Assembly: GCA_019721035.1 (NCBI GenBank)
Contig: JAHEAA010000014.1
Span: 1 to 52,521, forward strand
Direction of reading: 5' to 3'
Source: Candidatus Sysuiplasma acidicola
Lineage (GTDB): Archaea; Thermoplasmatota; Thermoplasmata; Sysuiplasmatales; Sysuiplasmataceae
Length of the DNA stretch: 52,521 nt
Position 1 is the stretch's first letter. The number at the start of each line of letters is the position of its first letter. The notes under the pieces are model-generated. The model was given only the letters and a program-made list of their open reading frames with translations, was not told the DNA's origin and made no database searches. This document shows, in pieces, positions 42,457 to 50,563 of this stretch. Both the position numbers and the translations under genes were made by a program.

Positions 42457-45402
42457 TCACTTGGTTACCGGGAACAGTATCAGGAAGGTCAGCGATGCAG
42501 ATAGTGATGTGGACCATGCAAGCGATGATGGGGTGATCCACGATCTGTAGAACGTTATGCCTATCGGCTGGAATACTCCGACGAGCATATCCAGTTTAAC
42601 GGACAGCGAGTCTGACAGATAGTAATCGTGCGCCCTCTGGCTTGTGTTGAGCTCGCCTGCACCTGCTGCACTTGCGTTCCACATGGCGTTTATCATCTGC
42701 CACTGGTGTGGATTGGTGGTCGAATTGAATCCCGGCCCTGGCATCCAGCCGTCAGGGAATGAATATATTCCAAATGGCTGTACAAATGGTGCGGCGAAGT
42801 CCGTCGGGTCTGGATAATCAGCTATCCAGCCCAGGAAATACAGAGGCAAGGGATTCTGCGCAGCCGGGACTGCAGTCACGGAAAGCAGTGTCGCGAAGTT
42901 GATGTCCTGAAGGAACGGTTTGACTGCACCATTGGTCGCATTCTCGATGGCTGGTATCCAGTACGACTGGATCATTGAGTCCTGTATCGGACTGCCTGCG
43001 ATAGAGAATATTGGGAAGGTTATGGAGCCTGAAGCAGCACTCGAGTAAGGCGAATGACTCCAGTAGTACTTTGCAAGTGACATGTTGTAATAGGGAGCCA
43101 TCGAATCGTTGGAAATGTTGCTGGGATAATCTGCAAGTCCGACCGGAATGTAACCTGTCAGATTCGTTGCGACCGATATTCCACTATTCGTGTTCATAGA
43201 CATATACTGTGCCTGGTCGAATGCGTAAGTGAACGCCCTTCTCACACTCAGGTTACCGAAGAATGTGGACACCTGCCAGCCACCCGGAACATTCGCGGAA
43301 GTCGAATTTGCGCCTGTGGCGTTTTCATATATCAGGCTGGAGCTGGGGAATTTAACGGTCTGGGATGAAAGAGCGTTGAGCGCAGTAACGTTTATCTGAG
43401 TTACGAAGAACCATGTGAACAGTGCAAGCTCAGGTGATGTTATGGCATTGGCCTGTCCGGCGTGGACCATTTTCATCACCAGCGGGAATGCGCTTGGCGG
43501 AAATGCACCCTCGGCGAAATCTGCCGCACCGGTCTGGAATGCCTCCTGGGCAACGGATTCGGAGGTGTAATAGTAGATTGTTATGCTTGGCTGCATTGCC
43601 GATACAGGAGGATAATCCTGTGTCTGGGTGAAGTTCTGGTTAGGAACAAACCTGATCATCTGACCGGGAACTACCGCTTGAACAATATACGGACCGGTTC
43701 CCATCGTGCCGAACTGGAGCTTTGTGTTCCACGATACAGCGTTGCCGTACTGCTGGTAACTGTAAAATGCCGAGGAAGACGCCGCATTCGGCGAGAACGA
43801 ACCTATACCAGCTCCGCTCGAATTCGCCCATGAAGCATCCATGACAAAGGCTATGGGCTGCGTCAGGAGCTGCATGAAATAAACAGCAGAGCCGAATGAA
43901 GAATACTGACCAACTGAAAGGCCTGCGGCAGATGCCGCTGTCGCATTCTCAGGTGTCCCGGTTATCATGTATGCCGAGTTTGTTCCATTCTGCGGAGTTA
44001 CACCAAACAGCGACTGATTTGTTGTAGGAAGTATGTGGAAGGTTATGGAAGTCGAGTTATAGGTCATTGCGTGGTCAACCCAGAACGGACTTACATTGTA
44101 CGGACCGTAAATTGAGTCGCCGGGTATCAAAGCATGCGCCATTAACCATCCTGGTCTGCCGGGATCGTTGGCAAACAGCAGGCCACGGAGAACTGAGAAG
44201 TAGACATCATAGCCAGTGACAGGCTGACCATTTGCGAACTTAGCCGATGGATTCAGATTGAATGTGTAGTTAACATATGTGACACCATTAGAAGTGTTTG
44301 TGGCAATGAGCCCGTTTGCAACTGTTGGCACGGCGGTTGCCAAAACAGGCATGAAGGACGATGAAGTGCCTCCCGGGGCATACTGCACAAGGGGTTCATA
44401 GAGATTGTATATGGCTTCGTAGCTGACTGTGTCGTAGGCTATCGCAGGATCAAGCGATGCAAACCCGCCGGGTATCCATGTTGCATCAACAATGCCGCTG
44501 TGAGTTGATGGCGAACTGGAATGCCTCGGGGCGAATGCGCCTACTGCCGCTGTTTCCACAAAGGTCCAGCTTGAGGTCTGGGACGATTTGTTAGTAACAG
44601 CTGTCAGTGTCATCGCATATATTCCAGAAGACATCGAAGTCGCATTGAGATAGTTTACACCATTAGCTACATCTGTCGCATTAAAACTCGGTGAAACTGT
44701 CTTTCCAACTTTGAACGACATAGACTGTAGCGCCCAGCCGGACGTCAGCGGATAGCTGGAGAAACTTGAAGGCAGAAGGCTGGAGATATTGACATACCCG
44801 CCAACAGGGACCACGTTGGGGAAACCTGCTGAAAGATTCTGGCTATTCGCCGAACTCCCCATAACCTGTATAGCCACAGGGAACTGATTCGCTATTGCCG
44901 TCGAGGTTACACTCGGCGTAATAGATACAGGTACGAGACTCAAGCTGTTGTCATAAGCAACGTTGGAAGTCGTTATGACCCGATCAAAAACAAGGTAATT
45001 ACCCGGATTGGGATAAACATACTTAACAGTTAAGCCTGCAGATCCGGAGATTGTCTTTGTGACACCGTTACCAAAATTCCATGTCACCGAACTGACGGAA
45101 GATGGAGAAACACTCGAACCAGAATAAAATGTGATGCTGCTGCCCTGACTGCCTACGCTGTAACTTGCATAGGATGGCAACGTTCCAGACTTCACCTTCG
45201 CAGGTGGTTTCGAGATTGACAGATAAATGCCCAAACCAGCGACAATCAGGATGATTACGACCACTACCGCAACAATCATAGTTCTAGATTTTCCTCCGGT
45301 AGGCGGCGGAGGAGTTATTCCCTGTGAACCGACAGGAACTGAACTTCCGCTTGAAGGGGTGTTCGCCGATCCATTCAGTGCTGAAAATATCTTTACATTC
45401 AT
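42457..45402 (-). CDS. Membrane-anchored peptide-binding protein with PKD-like domain
   Basis: This 981-residue solute-binding protein of family SBP_bac_5 is much larger than usual (520-600). The order is: a short cytosolic N-terminus with PPPPTGGKS; one transmembrane anchor (MIVAVVVVIILIVAGLGIYL, about 45-65); a PKD-like beta domain (VTWNFGNGVTKTISG to YPNPGNYLVF, about 100-150); a further beta-rich Ser/Asn-rich region (about 150-300); then the SBP domain from about residue 305 (DATWIPGGFASLDPAIAYDT, NLYEPLVQY) to the C-terminus (PLYFLGWIADYPDPTDF near 860). No lipobox is seen; an N-terminal helix tethers it to the membrane. Many N-x-S/T sequons suggest glycosylation. A C-terminal hydrophobic stretch (SASLTFLILFPV) is weak. 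It leads the dpp locus and probably captures peptides outside the cell. Confidence 0.92.
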   Translation of the reverse strand: MNVKIFSALNGSANTPSSGSSVPVGSQGITPPPPTGGKSRTMIVAVVVVIILIVAGLGIYLSISKPPAKVKSGTLPSYASYSVGSQGSSITFYSGSSVSPSSVSSVTWNFGNGVTKTISGSAGLTVKYVYPNPGNYLVFDRVITTSNVAYDNSLSLVPVSITPSVTSTAIANQFPVAIQVMGSSANSQNLSAGFPNVVPVGGYVNISSLLPSSFSSYPLTSGWALQSMSFKVGKTVSPSFNATDVANGVNYLNATSMSSGIYAMTLTAVTNKSSQTSSWTFVETAAVGAFAPRHSSSPSTHSGIVDATWIPGGFASLDPAIAYDTVSYEAIYNLYEPLVQYAPGGTSSSFMPVLATAVPTVANGLIATNTSNGVTYVNYTFNLNPSAKFANGQPVTGYDVYFSVLRGLLFANDPGRPGWLMAHALIPGDSIYGPYNVSPFWVDHAMTYNSTSITFHILPTTNQSLFGVTPQNGTNSAYMITGTPENATAASAAGLSVGQYSSFGSAVYFMQLLTQPIAFVMDASWANSSGAGIGSFSPNAASSSAFYSYQQYGNAVSWNTKLQFGTMGTGPYIVQAVVPGQMIRFVPNQNFTQTQDYPPVSAMQPSITIYYYTSESVAQEAFQTGAADFAEGAFPPSAFPLVMKMVHAGQANAITSPELALFTWFFVTQINVTALNALSSQTVKFPSSSLIYENATGANSTSANVPGGWQVSTFFGNLSVRRAFTYAFDQAQYMSMNTNSGISVATNLTGYIPVGLADYPSNISNDSMAPYYNMSLAKYYWSHSPYSSAASGSITFPIFSIAGSPIQDSMIQSYWIPAIENATNGAVKPFLQDINFATLLSVTAVPAAQNPLPLYFLGWIADYPDPTDFAAPFVQPFGIYSFPDGWMPGPGFNSTTNPHQWQMINAMWNASAAGAGELNTSQRAHDYYLSDSLSVKLDMLVGVFQPIGITFYRSWITPSSLAWSTSLSASLTFLILFPVTK

Positions 45403-45416
45403 TTTCGTTCTACTCC

Positions 45417-45435
45417 CTTGATTTATCCAATCAAG
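45417..45435 (-). promoter_or_regulatory. Perfect inverted repeat in binding-protein leader
   Basis: CTTGATT-(5 nt)-AATCAAG: 7-bp perfect arms 15 nt upstream of the ATG at 45402. It falls between the TATA-like box (45460-45467) and the SD (GGGAG), near the predicted transcription start. It could be an operator overlapping the start site or an mRNA hairpin. Confidence 0.45.
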
Positions 45436-45459
45436 TTTAACATCGATAAGAATTATGCG

Positions 45460-45467
45460 ATTTAAAG
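45460..45467 (-). promoter_or_regulatory. TATA-like box for peptide-binding protein gene
   Basis: CTTTAAAT on the minus strand, about 60 nt upstream of the ATG, implies a leader of about 35 nt containing the inverted repeat and a GGGAG SD. Confidence 0.5.
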
Positions 45468-45571
45468 CTTACTGAAGCCTTCCTTGCCATTTTTTATGTC
45501 GATCGTACCAGGGATAGGAGACATTTATGATGCATGACCATTTCCAGCGAGAATAACACTCAATGAGCCGT

Positions 45572-45607
45572 TGGCAAAAGGTGGAGTTGACCTTTGCCAC
45601 AGGTCAA
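45572..45607. promoter_or_regulatory. Overlapping inverted repeats upstream of antiporter gene
   Basis: Two inverted repeats share bases. The first pairs TGGCAAAAGGT (45572-45582) with ACCTTTGCCA (45590-45599, one base shorter). The second pairs TTGACCT (45587-45593) with AGGTCAA (45601-45607), a perfect 7-bp match. They cannot form at the same time as hairpins. They lie 41 bp upstream of the TATA-like box at 45648, so a double operator is the simpler reading. Confidence 0.4.
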
Positions 45608-45647
45608 TCAGACAGAAACACGATTAGGATAGGTTTTTACTCAAATG

Positions 45648-45655
45648 TTATAAAT
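45648..45655 (+). promoter_or_regulatory. TATA-like box for antiporter gene
   Basis: TTATAAAT is centred about 33 nt upstream of ATG 45685 but only 18 nt from ATG 45670. The spacing supports 45685 as the translation start. Confidence 0.5.
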
Positions 45656-45684
45656 CAACGAATCCTAACATGTTCGGGAATAAA

Positions 45685-46845
45685 ATGGACATCATCACTG
45701 CGATGCTTCTGTTACTCGGAGTAGGCCTCGTACTGGGCCAGCTCTTCGAGCACTTCAGGGTCGTCGCAATTGCAGGTGAAATTATCGGCGGCATCCTGCT
45801 TGGTCCGGCAGTATTCAACATTGTCACACCGGATGCAATACTTTACAGCATATCGGAAATTTCGCTTTTCTTCATCATGCTGCTTCTCGGAATCGAAATG
45901 ACAGTTGACTTGCTGAGGAAACCGTACCGCCGTGCTCTTCCGCTTACGATGACGAGCTTCGTTATTCCTGCAATAATGATGTTTCTGCTGCTATACTTCG
46001 CCGTGAGATACAGCCTCGCCGCGTCGGTGATCGTTTCCATATCGATAGGTGTGCCGTCGATATCAATCATATCCGTGCTTGTGAGAAACTACGGGTTGCT
46101 CCAGAAGGATGCGGGTTTAACCATGCTATCCAGTGTTGTACTGTCAGACCTTATCGCATTCCTTCTGCTTTCTGCGTTCCTCGGTACCAGACAATTAATT
46201 CCGGAAGTGTTCATTTTCCTGATATTCATTATCGTGATATATTACCTTGACAAGTTCATAACCAGCCATTCAGAGGCCATCATCAAGGCATTCGGGCGGC
46301 TGCATGCAACTGAACATGGTGAAAAGATCATATTCGGGGCGATCATATTCGGCGGACTCCTGGTTTCAACCATTTTTCAGTCAATAGGCATCACGTTCGT
46401 TCTCGGCGCATTCTTTTCCGGAATGCTTATCAGTGAAGTTGTGGTGGGCAAGGATCTACTGGGCATACTGACGAGGACGCTCAACAGAATGAACGAGAGT
46501 TTCTTCATTCCAGTTTACTTTACCATTGCCGGTTTGAGCATGCTCATACCCGGCGCGAGTTATGTCGCGACTCTTCTTGCTTTGCTGCTTCTGACTGGTG
46601 TTGTCGCCGCATATATGAATTTCAGGATGAGCAGAAAACTCTCCATTGACATCAGCCCCAGGAGCACGGTGGGATTCCTTGGCGCGAGAGGAGCAGTCGG
46701 AGTCGTTATTGCAGGCACTGCCCTGAGTTACTCATTGATAAATCATGAGATGTATTCGGTAATACTGTTCGGCACTGTCGCAATGGCATCTTTTTTCCCC
46801 GTGCTGATAAGCGAGGGAAAGAACAAACCTGAAACTTCAACCTGA
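45685..46845 (+). CDS. Kef/CPA2-type cation:proton antiporter
   Basis: This 386-residue membrane protein has about 12-13 helices of the monovalent cation:proton antiporter-2 type. The N-terminal GQLFEHFRVVAIAGEIIGGI followed by LLGPAVFNIV resembles Kef/NhaP2-like transporters, as do ISLFFIMLLLGIEM, SIGVPSISIISVL, the central LSDLIAFLLLSAFL with the conserved Asp of the transport site, and VLGAFFSGMLIS. It lacks the C-terminal RCK (TrkA-N) domain of full KefB/C, so regulation would need a partner. The substrate is Na+ or K+. ATG 45685 is preferred over 45670 for promoter spacing. It is divergent from the peptide-binding protein gene across a 280-bp region with palindromes. Confidence 0.85.
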   Translation: MDIITAMLLLLGVGLVLGQLFEHFRVVAIAGEIIGGILLGPAVFNIVTPDAILYSISEISLFFIMLLLGIEMTVDLLRKPYRRALPLTMTSFVIPAIMMFLLLYFAVRYSLAASVIVSISIGVPSISIISVLVRNYGLLQKDAGLTMLSSVVLSDLIAFLLLSAFLGTRQLIPEVFIFLIFIIVIYYLDKFITSHSEAIIKAFGRLHATEHGEKIIFGAIIFGGLLVSTIFQSIGITFVLGAFFSGMLISEVVVGKDLLGILTRTLNRMNESFFIPVYFTIAGLSMLIPGASYVATLLALLLLTGVVAAYMNFRMSRKLSIDISPRSTVGFLGARGAVGVVIAGTALSYSLINHEMYSVILFGTVAMASFFPVLISEGKNKPETST

Positions 46846-46901
46846 CAGGTGTGAAAAACAACAGCAGGCTGCAGTATTTGCGACGCCGGGATACAGTTGA
46901 T

Positions 46902-47216
46902 TCAGACTACATACGTCGCGAAACCATTTGATCTCAGTGCCGTGGAATTCTGCTCATTAGCAAGGCGCTGCGACGTTACTTCGTAATTCAATATTTCCTT
47001 CATATCGAGGCTCAGGAAATCGGCGAGTTTCTCGAGCCTGTCGTACGGAAATGGCTGTCTGCCTACCAGTATCTGTCTCAGGGGCCATGCCGGATGTATC
47101 CTTGAGCGGTAGCCGATAACCCGCGCAAGCCTGTTGATACCGTCTGCCTTCTCTATGCCCTCACGTATGAGTGCGATGCGAAACCGTGCGAGCAGCCATA
47201 TCTTTCTCCTTTGCAT
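46902..47216 (-). CDS. Small HTH-like protein
   Basis: The 104-residue product (from ATG 47216) contains IEKADGINRLARVIGY, a helix-turn-helix-like stretch. It is followed by HPAWPLRQILVGRQPFPYDR and LEKLADFLSLDMKEILNYEV, which resembles the tail of XRE-type domains where a helix contacts DNA. I do not recognise a specific family. The C-terminal 25 residues are polar and perhaps disordered. The frame extends upstream to a TTG at 47243, but a TATA-like box (CTTAAATAT, 47249-47257) supports 47216. It converges with the antiporter gene, 56 bp apart, and may regulate neighbours; that is only a guess. Confidence 0.6.
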   Translation of the reverse strand: MQRRKIWLLARFRIALIREGIEKADGINRLARVIGYRSRIHPAWPLRQILVGRQPFPYDRLEKLADFLSLDMKEILNYEVTSQRLANEQNSTALRSNGFATYVV

Positions 47217-47248
47217 CCTTAGCTCACGATATAACCATCTCAAAGAAC

Positions 47249-47257
47249 ATATTTAAG
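47249..47257 (-). promoter_or_regulatory. TATA-like box for small HTH gene
   Basis: CTTAAATAT on the minus strand lies about 37 nt upstream of ATG 47216, implying a leader of about 10 nt. Confidence 0.45.
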
Positions 47258-47364
47258 ACGTTGCTTCACGACAAGGATCGTTGGTAAAAGAGAAACTGCC
47301 TGTTGCTTTTCCAACGGATGTACAGAAACGGTGCAAGCAATAAGTTATTAGCAGTGCTGATCGC

Positions 47365-47925
47365 ATGAGGAAAATCAAAATGAGAGTTAACCATTATTTC
47401 AGGAGGGATATTTTCATTGTTGGCATGTCGCTGTTTCTTGTGGGTGTGCTTGTCTTCCTCATTCCGCTCACATCAACTTCAGTACTGACAGATAACGGTT
47501 TCACTTACAGCGGCAGGGCTGACTGGTACCAGTCCGGCCAGCTCTACCTGCCTCGGGGATATTCCATTTCAATGAAGCTGATTTCTGCAGATCGTATAAC
47601 CCTTGGTTTTGCAGCAGACAGTAACTGGTATCAATTTCTGAGCACAAACATAAGCGAGCCTTTGCTGCTGAAAATGTTTGCCGGAAGTTCCGGAACACTG
47701 GGTTTCACGGCGAAGTCTGACATCCTGTTTTTCATAGTGATAAGCGCCGGCAACGCAACATCTCTTCCCCTGATTGAGCTTATTATCAGCGCAACAAACC
47801 CGCATGGTTTCGCGGACTATTCATACATTGCAGTCGCTCCGGGAATTGTCCTGATTGCTCTTTCGCCTGTCTACGAGGTAGCGAAGCACAGGGTGGACAG
47901 AATGAGAATCAGACGATATAAATGA
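47365..47925 (+). CDS. Two-helix membrane protein, unknown
   Basis: Unrecognised 186-residue protein. The N-terminal helix is IFIVGMSLFLVGVLVFLIPL. An extracytoplasmic beta-rich domain of about 110 residues follows (GYSISMKLISADRITLGFAA, KSDILFFIVISAGN). Then comes a C-terminal helix YIAVAPGIVLIALSPVYEV and a basic cytosolic tail (HRVDRMRIRRYK). The topology suggests a membrane-tethered surface protein. ATG 47380 is an alternative start. Its last 17 nt overlap the convergent gene at 47909. Confidence 0.6.
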   Translation: MRKIKMRVNHYFRRDIFIVGMSLFLVGVLVFLIPLTSTSVLTDNGFTYSGRADWYQSGQLYLPRGYSISMKLISADRITLGFAADSNWYQFLSTNISEPLLLKMFAGSSGTLGFTAKSDILFFIVISAGNATSLPLIELIISATNPHGFADYSYIAVAPGIVLIALSPVYEVAKHRVDRMRIRRYK

Positions 47926-48283
47926 TGACAGCCGCAAGTATGTAAAGAGCAGCAACACCCATGTATATTGCAGTCAAAACGAATTGCTGTTTGTAAACGT
48001 AATTGAGATCGCTTTCACCGAAGGGCAGGTTATTGTCCACGATTTCCCTCAGGTACATCTTCGCGCCGAAATCCCAGAAAGCGCCTACGAACATGACACA
48101 CACACCGAAGATGAAAAGAAGGACAGGCATAACCTGGATATAATTGAAGAGACCGAAGAAGTAAAGCGGCAGAGGCACTGAAATTATCAAAATCAATGCT
48201 AAAACAGGGAACAGGGCATAAGTGAGCCGCGCTTTCGTTATAGAGCGGCGCAGGGCCAGTGTTTCAGCATCATGTTGCATCAT
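47909..48283 (-). CDS. Small three-helix membrane protein
   Basis: The 124-residue product has three hydrophobic helices (ALFPVLALILIISVPLPLYF, VMPVLLFIFGVCVMFVGAFW, FVLTAIYMGVAALYILAAVI) with a charged N-terminus and no recognised motif. It follows the fused peptide ATPase gene by 24 nt on the same strand, so it may be the last gene of the second oligopeptide-transport operon. A function in transport is not implied by the sequence itself. It starts with tandem ATG codons (48283 and 48280). Confidence 0.6.
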   Translation of the reverse strand: MMQHDAETLALRRSITKARLTYALFPVLALILIISVPLPLYFFGLFNYIQVMPVLLFIFGVCVMFVGAFWDFGAKMYLREIVDNNLPFGESDLNYVYKQQFVLTAIYMGVAALYILAAVIIYIV

Positions 48284-48307
48284 ATTGTGATTATCAAAAC
48301 ACGCAGG

Positions 48308-50563
48308 TCAATCATTAAACTTGTCTTTGCGCATCTTCAGGAGCTGCTCCGGATTGAAATGACAGAGGTACCAGTGGGAGCCGGCCTCCTGCCTGGGCGG
48401 CGGAATTGCATTACACATATCCTCTCTGTAAGGGCAGCGGCGATAGAACCTGCATCCCTTCGGAACGTTAACGGGACTGCCAATCTCCCCTTCAATTTCG
48501 AGTTTGCCCGGATTCCAGTTGGGAGCCGGTATCGGCACTGCCTGGAGGAGCGCTATTGTGTAAGGATGCAGAGGATTCCGGATCACTTCCTCCGTCTCAC
48601 CCACTTCAACCGCGACGCCGAGATACATAACGAGAATCCTGTCTGCGAGATAACGTGCCGACGCAATGTCGTGCGTTATGTAGATTATGGTGATGCCGAA
48701 TTCACTTCTCAGGCGCAGCAGCAGATTCATGAAGCCTGCGCGAAGAGAAACATCCAGCATGGATATTGGCTCGTCGGCAATGAGCATTTCCGGCCTCAAT
48801 ACCAGCGCCCTTGCAGCAGCCACCCTTTGTCGCTCACCCCCGCTGAGTTCATGCGGAAACCTTTCAAGATAATTCTCAGGCGGTGTCAGATTCACCGTAT
48901 AAAGTGCCTCGTTTACCAGACTCACAATCTTGTTTGGATTCCTGCTTAGCTTGTGCGCAATAACAGGCTCCTGAACAATGTCAAATATGGTCATCTTGGG
49001 GTCAAGAGAGTCATACGGATCCTGGAATATCATCTGTGTCTGCCTCCTGAAGATATCGTACATTCTGTCGCTCTCTCTCAGCGAACTCAGATCGATAGGT
49101 GGCAGATTTTCAATTTCCGGCGAACCGTTGTTGGGGGTGCCGGTGTATTCAGACGTTGTGTCTTTATCAGAGAACGTGTTCGTAACCGGACCGGGAAGAT
49201 ACATCAGCTTTCCGCTAGTGGGCTTCAGTAAACCCAGCGCCGTTTTACCAAGGGTTGTTTTACCGCTTCCGCTTTCGCCGACGATGGCAAATATCTCATT
49301 TCGCCATATATCTACAGAGATGTGGTCAACAGCCCTTACCAGCCTTCCTTCAGTGGACCTGCTGAACACTGATCCAAAAAGTGTTCCTCTGATATCAAAA
49401 TACTTTGAAAGTTCTTCAGCTTTGACAACATCAGATGTATGTTCCGGCTTAAAAGAGTGAAATGATCCAGCCAGACCGGCAGTGGAAATATTTGATTTAA
49501 GTTTTCCTGAAACGAACTCGTTTGCAAAATGACACAGGCTGAGATGATCTTCTGAAATTTTTACGAGCGGAGGTTCCTGCCGGCTGCAAATATCCTGGGC
49601 GTAAAGGCACCTGGGTGCAAATCTGCATCCTGCAGGCGGGGACATCGGATCTGGTGGTGAGCCGGGTATACCGATTATTGGCTCCCTTGCTTTAGCAAGC
49701 GATGGATAGCTGTCCAGCAGGGATCGCGTGTATGGATTGCCCGGCTTCAGGTAAATTTCGTCCAGACTGCCAATTTCCATAATCCTTCCCGCGTACATCA
49801 CCGCGATTCTGTCTGCGAGCTGGGCTATCACGCCGATGTCGTGGGAAATCACCATCATTGACTCGATCTCCGACTTCCTCAATTCCTTGAGTTCGGAAAT
49901 AATTCTGGCCTGTGTAATGACGTCGAGGCCCGTGGTTGGCTCATCGGCAATGACAAGCTTCGGCTTCAGCGCCAAAGCCATGGCGATTACCGCCCTCTGT
50001 TTCATTCCGCCGCTCAGTTCGTGTGGAAAGGAATCCAGAACGCCGGGATTCAGCCCTGCATGTATCACAGATTCCGTGACGCGCTTCGATATCTCCTCTT
50101 CAGAGTATGAGGTGTGGAATCTGAAAACCTCGGAAATCTGCTTGCGAATGGTATATGCAGGATTAAATGCGTTCATCGAGCCCTGAAATACTATCGAAAT
50201 ACCCTTCCACCTTATTCTGGATAATTTCTCGGTAAGCACTTTGCGCTGCCTTCTCTTCAGCTTGACGCTCGCCTTGCCGGAAAATTCTGGCGCAGTGACG
50301 GTTTCACCCATGAATTTGACCTCACCCGATATTAGCGCATTGTCCGGGAGCATCGAGATTATCGCGTTCGCAAGCGTCGACTTTCCGCTTCCACTCTCAC
50401 CGAGTATTCCAACCGTTTCGCCTTTTCTGATGTTCAGATGCACGCGGTCGAGAGCCATTACTGTACCTTCATCGGTTTCAAAATTCACCGAAAGGTTGTC
50501 TATACCGATGACAGCGTCGGTATCTGCGTTACTGTTAAACGTATGTTGAATCTGCATGGTCAT
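48308..50563 (-). CDS. Fused DppD-DppF oligopeptide ABC ATPase
   Basis: This 751-residue protein contains two complete nucleotide-binding domains. In NBD1 (about 1-340), Walker A is GESGSGKST, Q-loop FQGSMNAFNP, signature LSGGMKQR, Walker B LVIADEPTTGLDV, H-loop ISHDIG and the cysteine motif GCRFAPRCLYAQDIC. NBD2 (about 380-751) has GESGSGKTT, FQDPYDSLDPK, LSGGERQR, MLIADEPISMLDVS, ITHDIA and GCRFYRRCPYREDMC. The DppD-like half comes first. A 25-residue insert (TNTFSDKDTTSEYTG) lies after Walker A of NBD2. The fusion supplies both ATPases of a peptide importer as one chain. It overlaps the permease gene by 4 nt. DppB and a binding protein for this locus are probably to the right of the window. 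Confidence 0.93.
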   Translation of the reverse strand: MTMQIQHTFNSNADTDAVIGIDNLSVNFETDEGTVMALDRVHLNIRKGETVGILGESGSGKSTLANAIISMLPDNALISGEVKFMGETVTAPEFSGKASVKLKRRQRKVLTEKLSRIRWKGISIVFQGSMNAFNPAYTIRKQISEVFRFHTSYSEEEISKRVTESVIHAGLNPGVLDSFPHELSGGMKQRAVIAMALALKPKLVIADEPTTGLDVITQARIISELKELRKSEIESMMVISHDIGVIAQLADRIAVMYAGRIMEIGSLDEIYLKPGNPYTRSLLDSYPSLAKAREPIIGIPGSPPDPMSPPAGCRFAPRCLYAQDICSRQEPPLVKISEDHLSLCHFANEFVSGKLKSNISTAGLAGSFHSFKPEHTSDVVKAEELSKYFDIRGTLFGSVFSRSTEGRLVRAVDHISVDIWRNEIFAIVGESGSGKTTLGKTALGLLKPTSGKLMYLPGPVTNTFSDKDTTSEYTGTPNNGSPEIENLPPIDLSSLRESDRMYDIFRRQTQMIFQDPYDSLDPKMTIFDIVQEPVIAHKLSRNPNKIVSLVNEALYTVNLTPPENYLERFPHELSGGERQRVAAARALVLRPEMLIADEPISMLDVSLRAGFMNLLLRLRSEFGITIIYITHDIASARYLADRILVMYLGVAVEVGETEEVIRNPLHPYTIALLQAVPIPAPNWNPGKLEIEGEIGSPVNVPKGCRFYRRCPYREDMCNAIPPPRQEAGSHWYLCHFNPEQLLKMRKDKFND

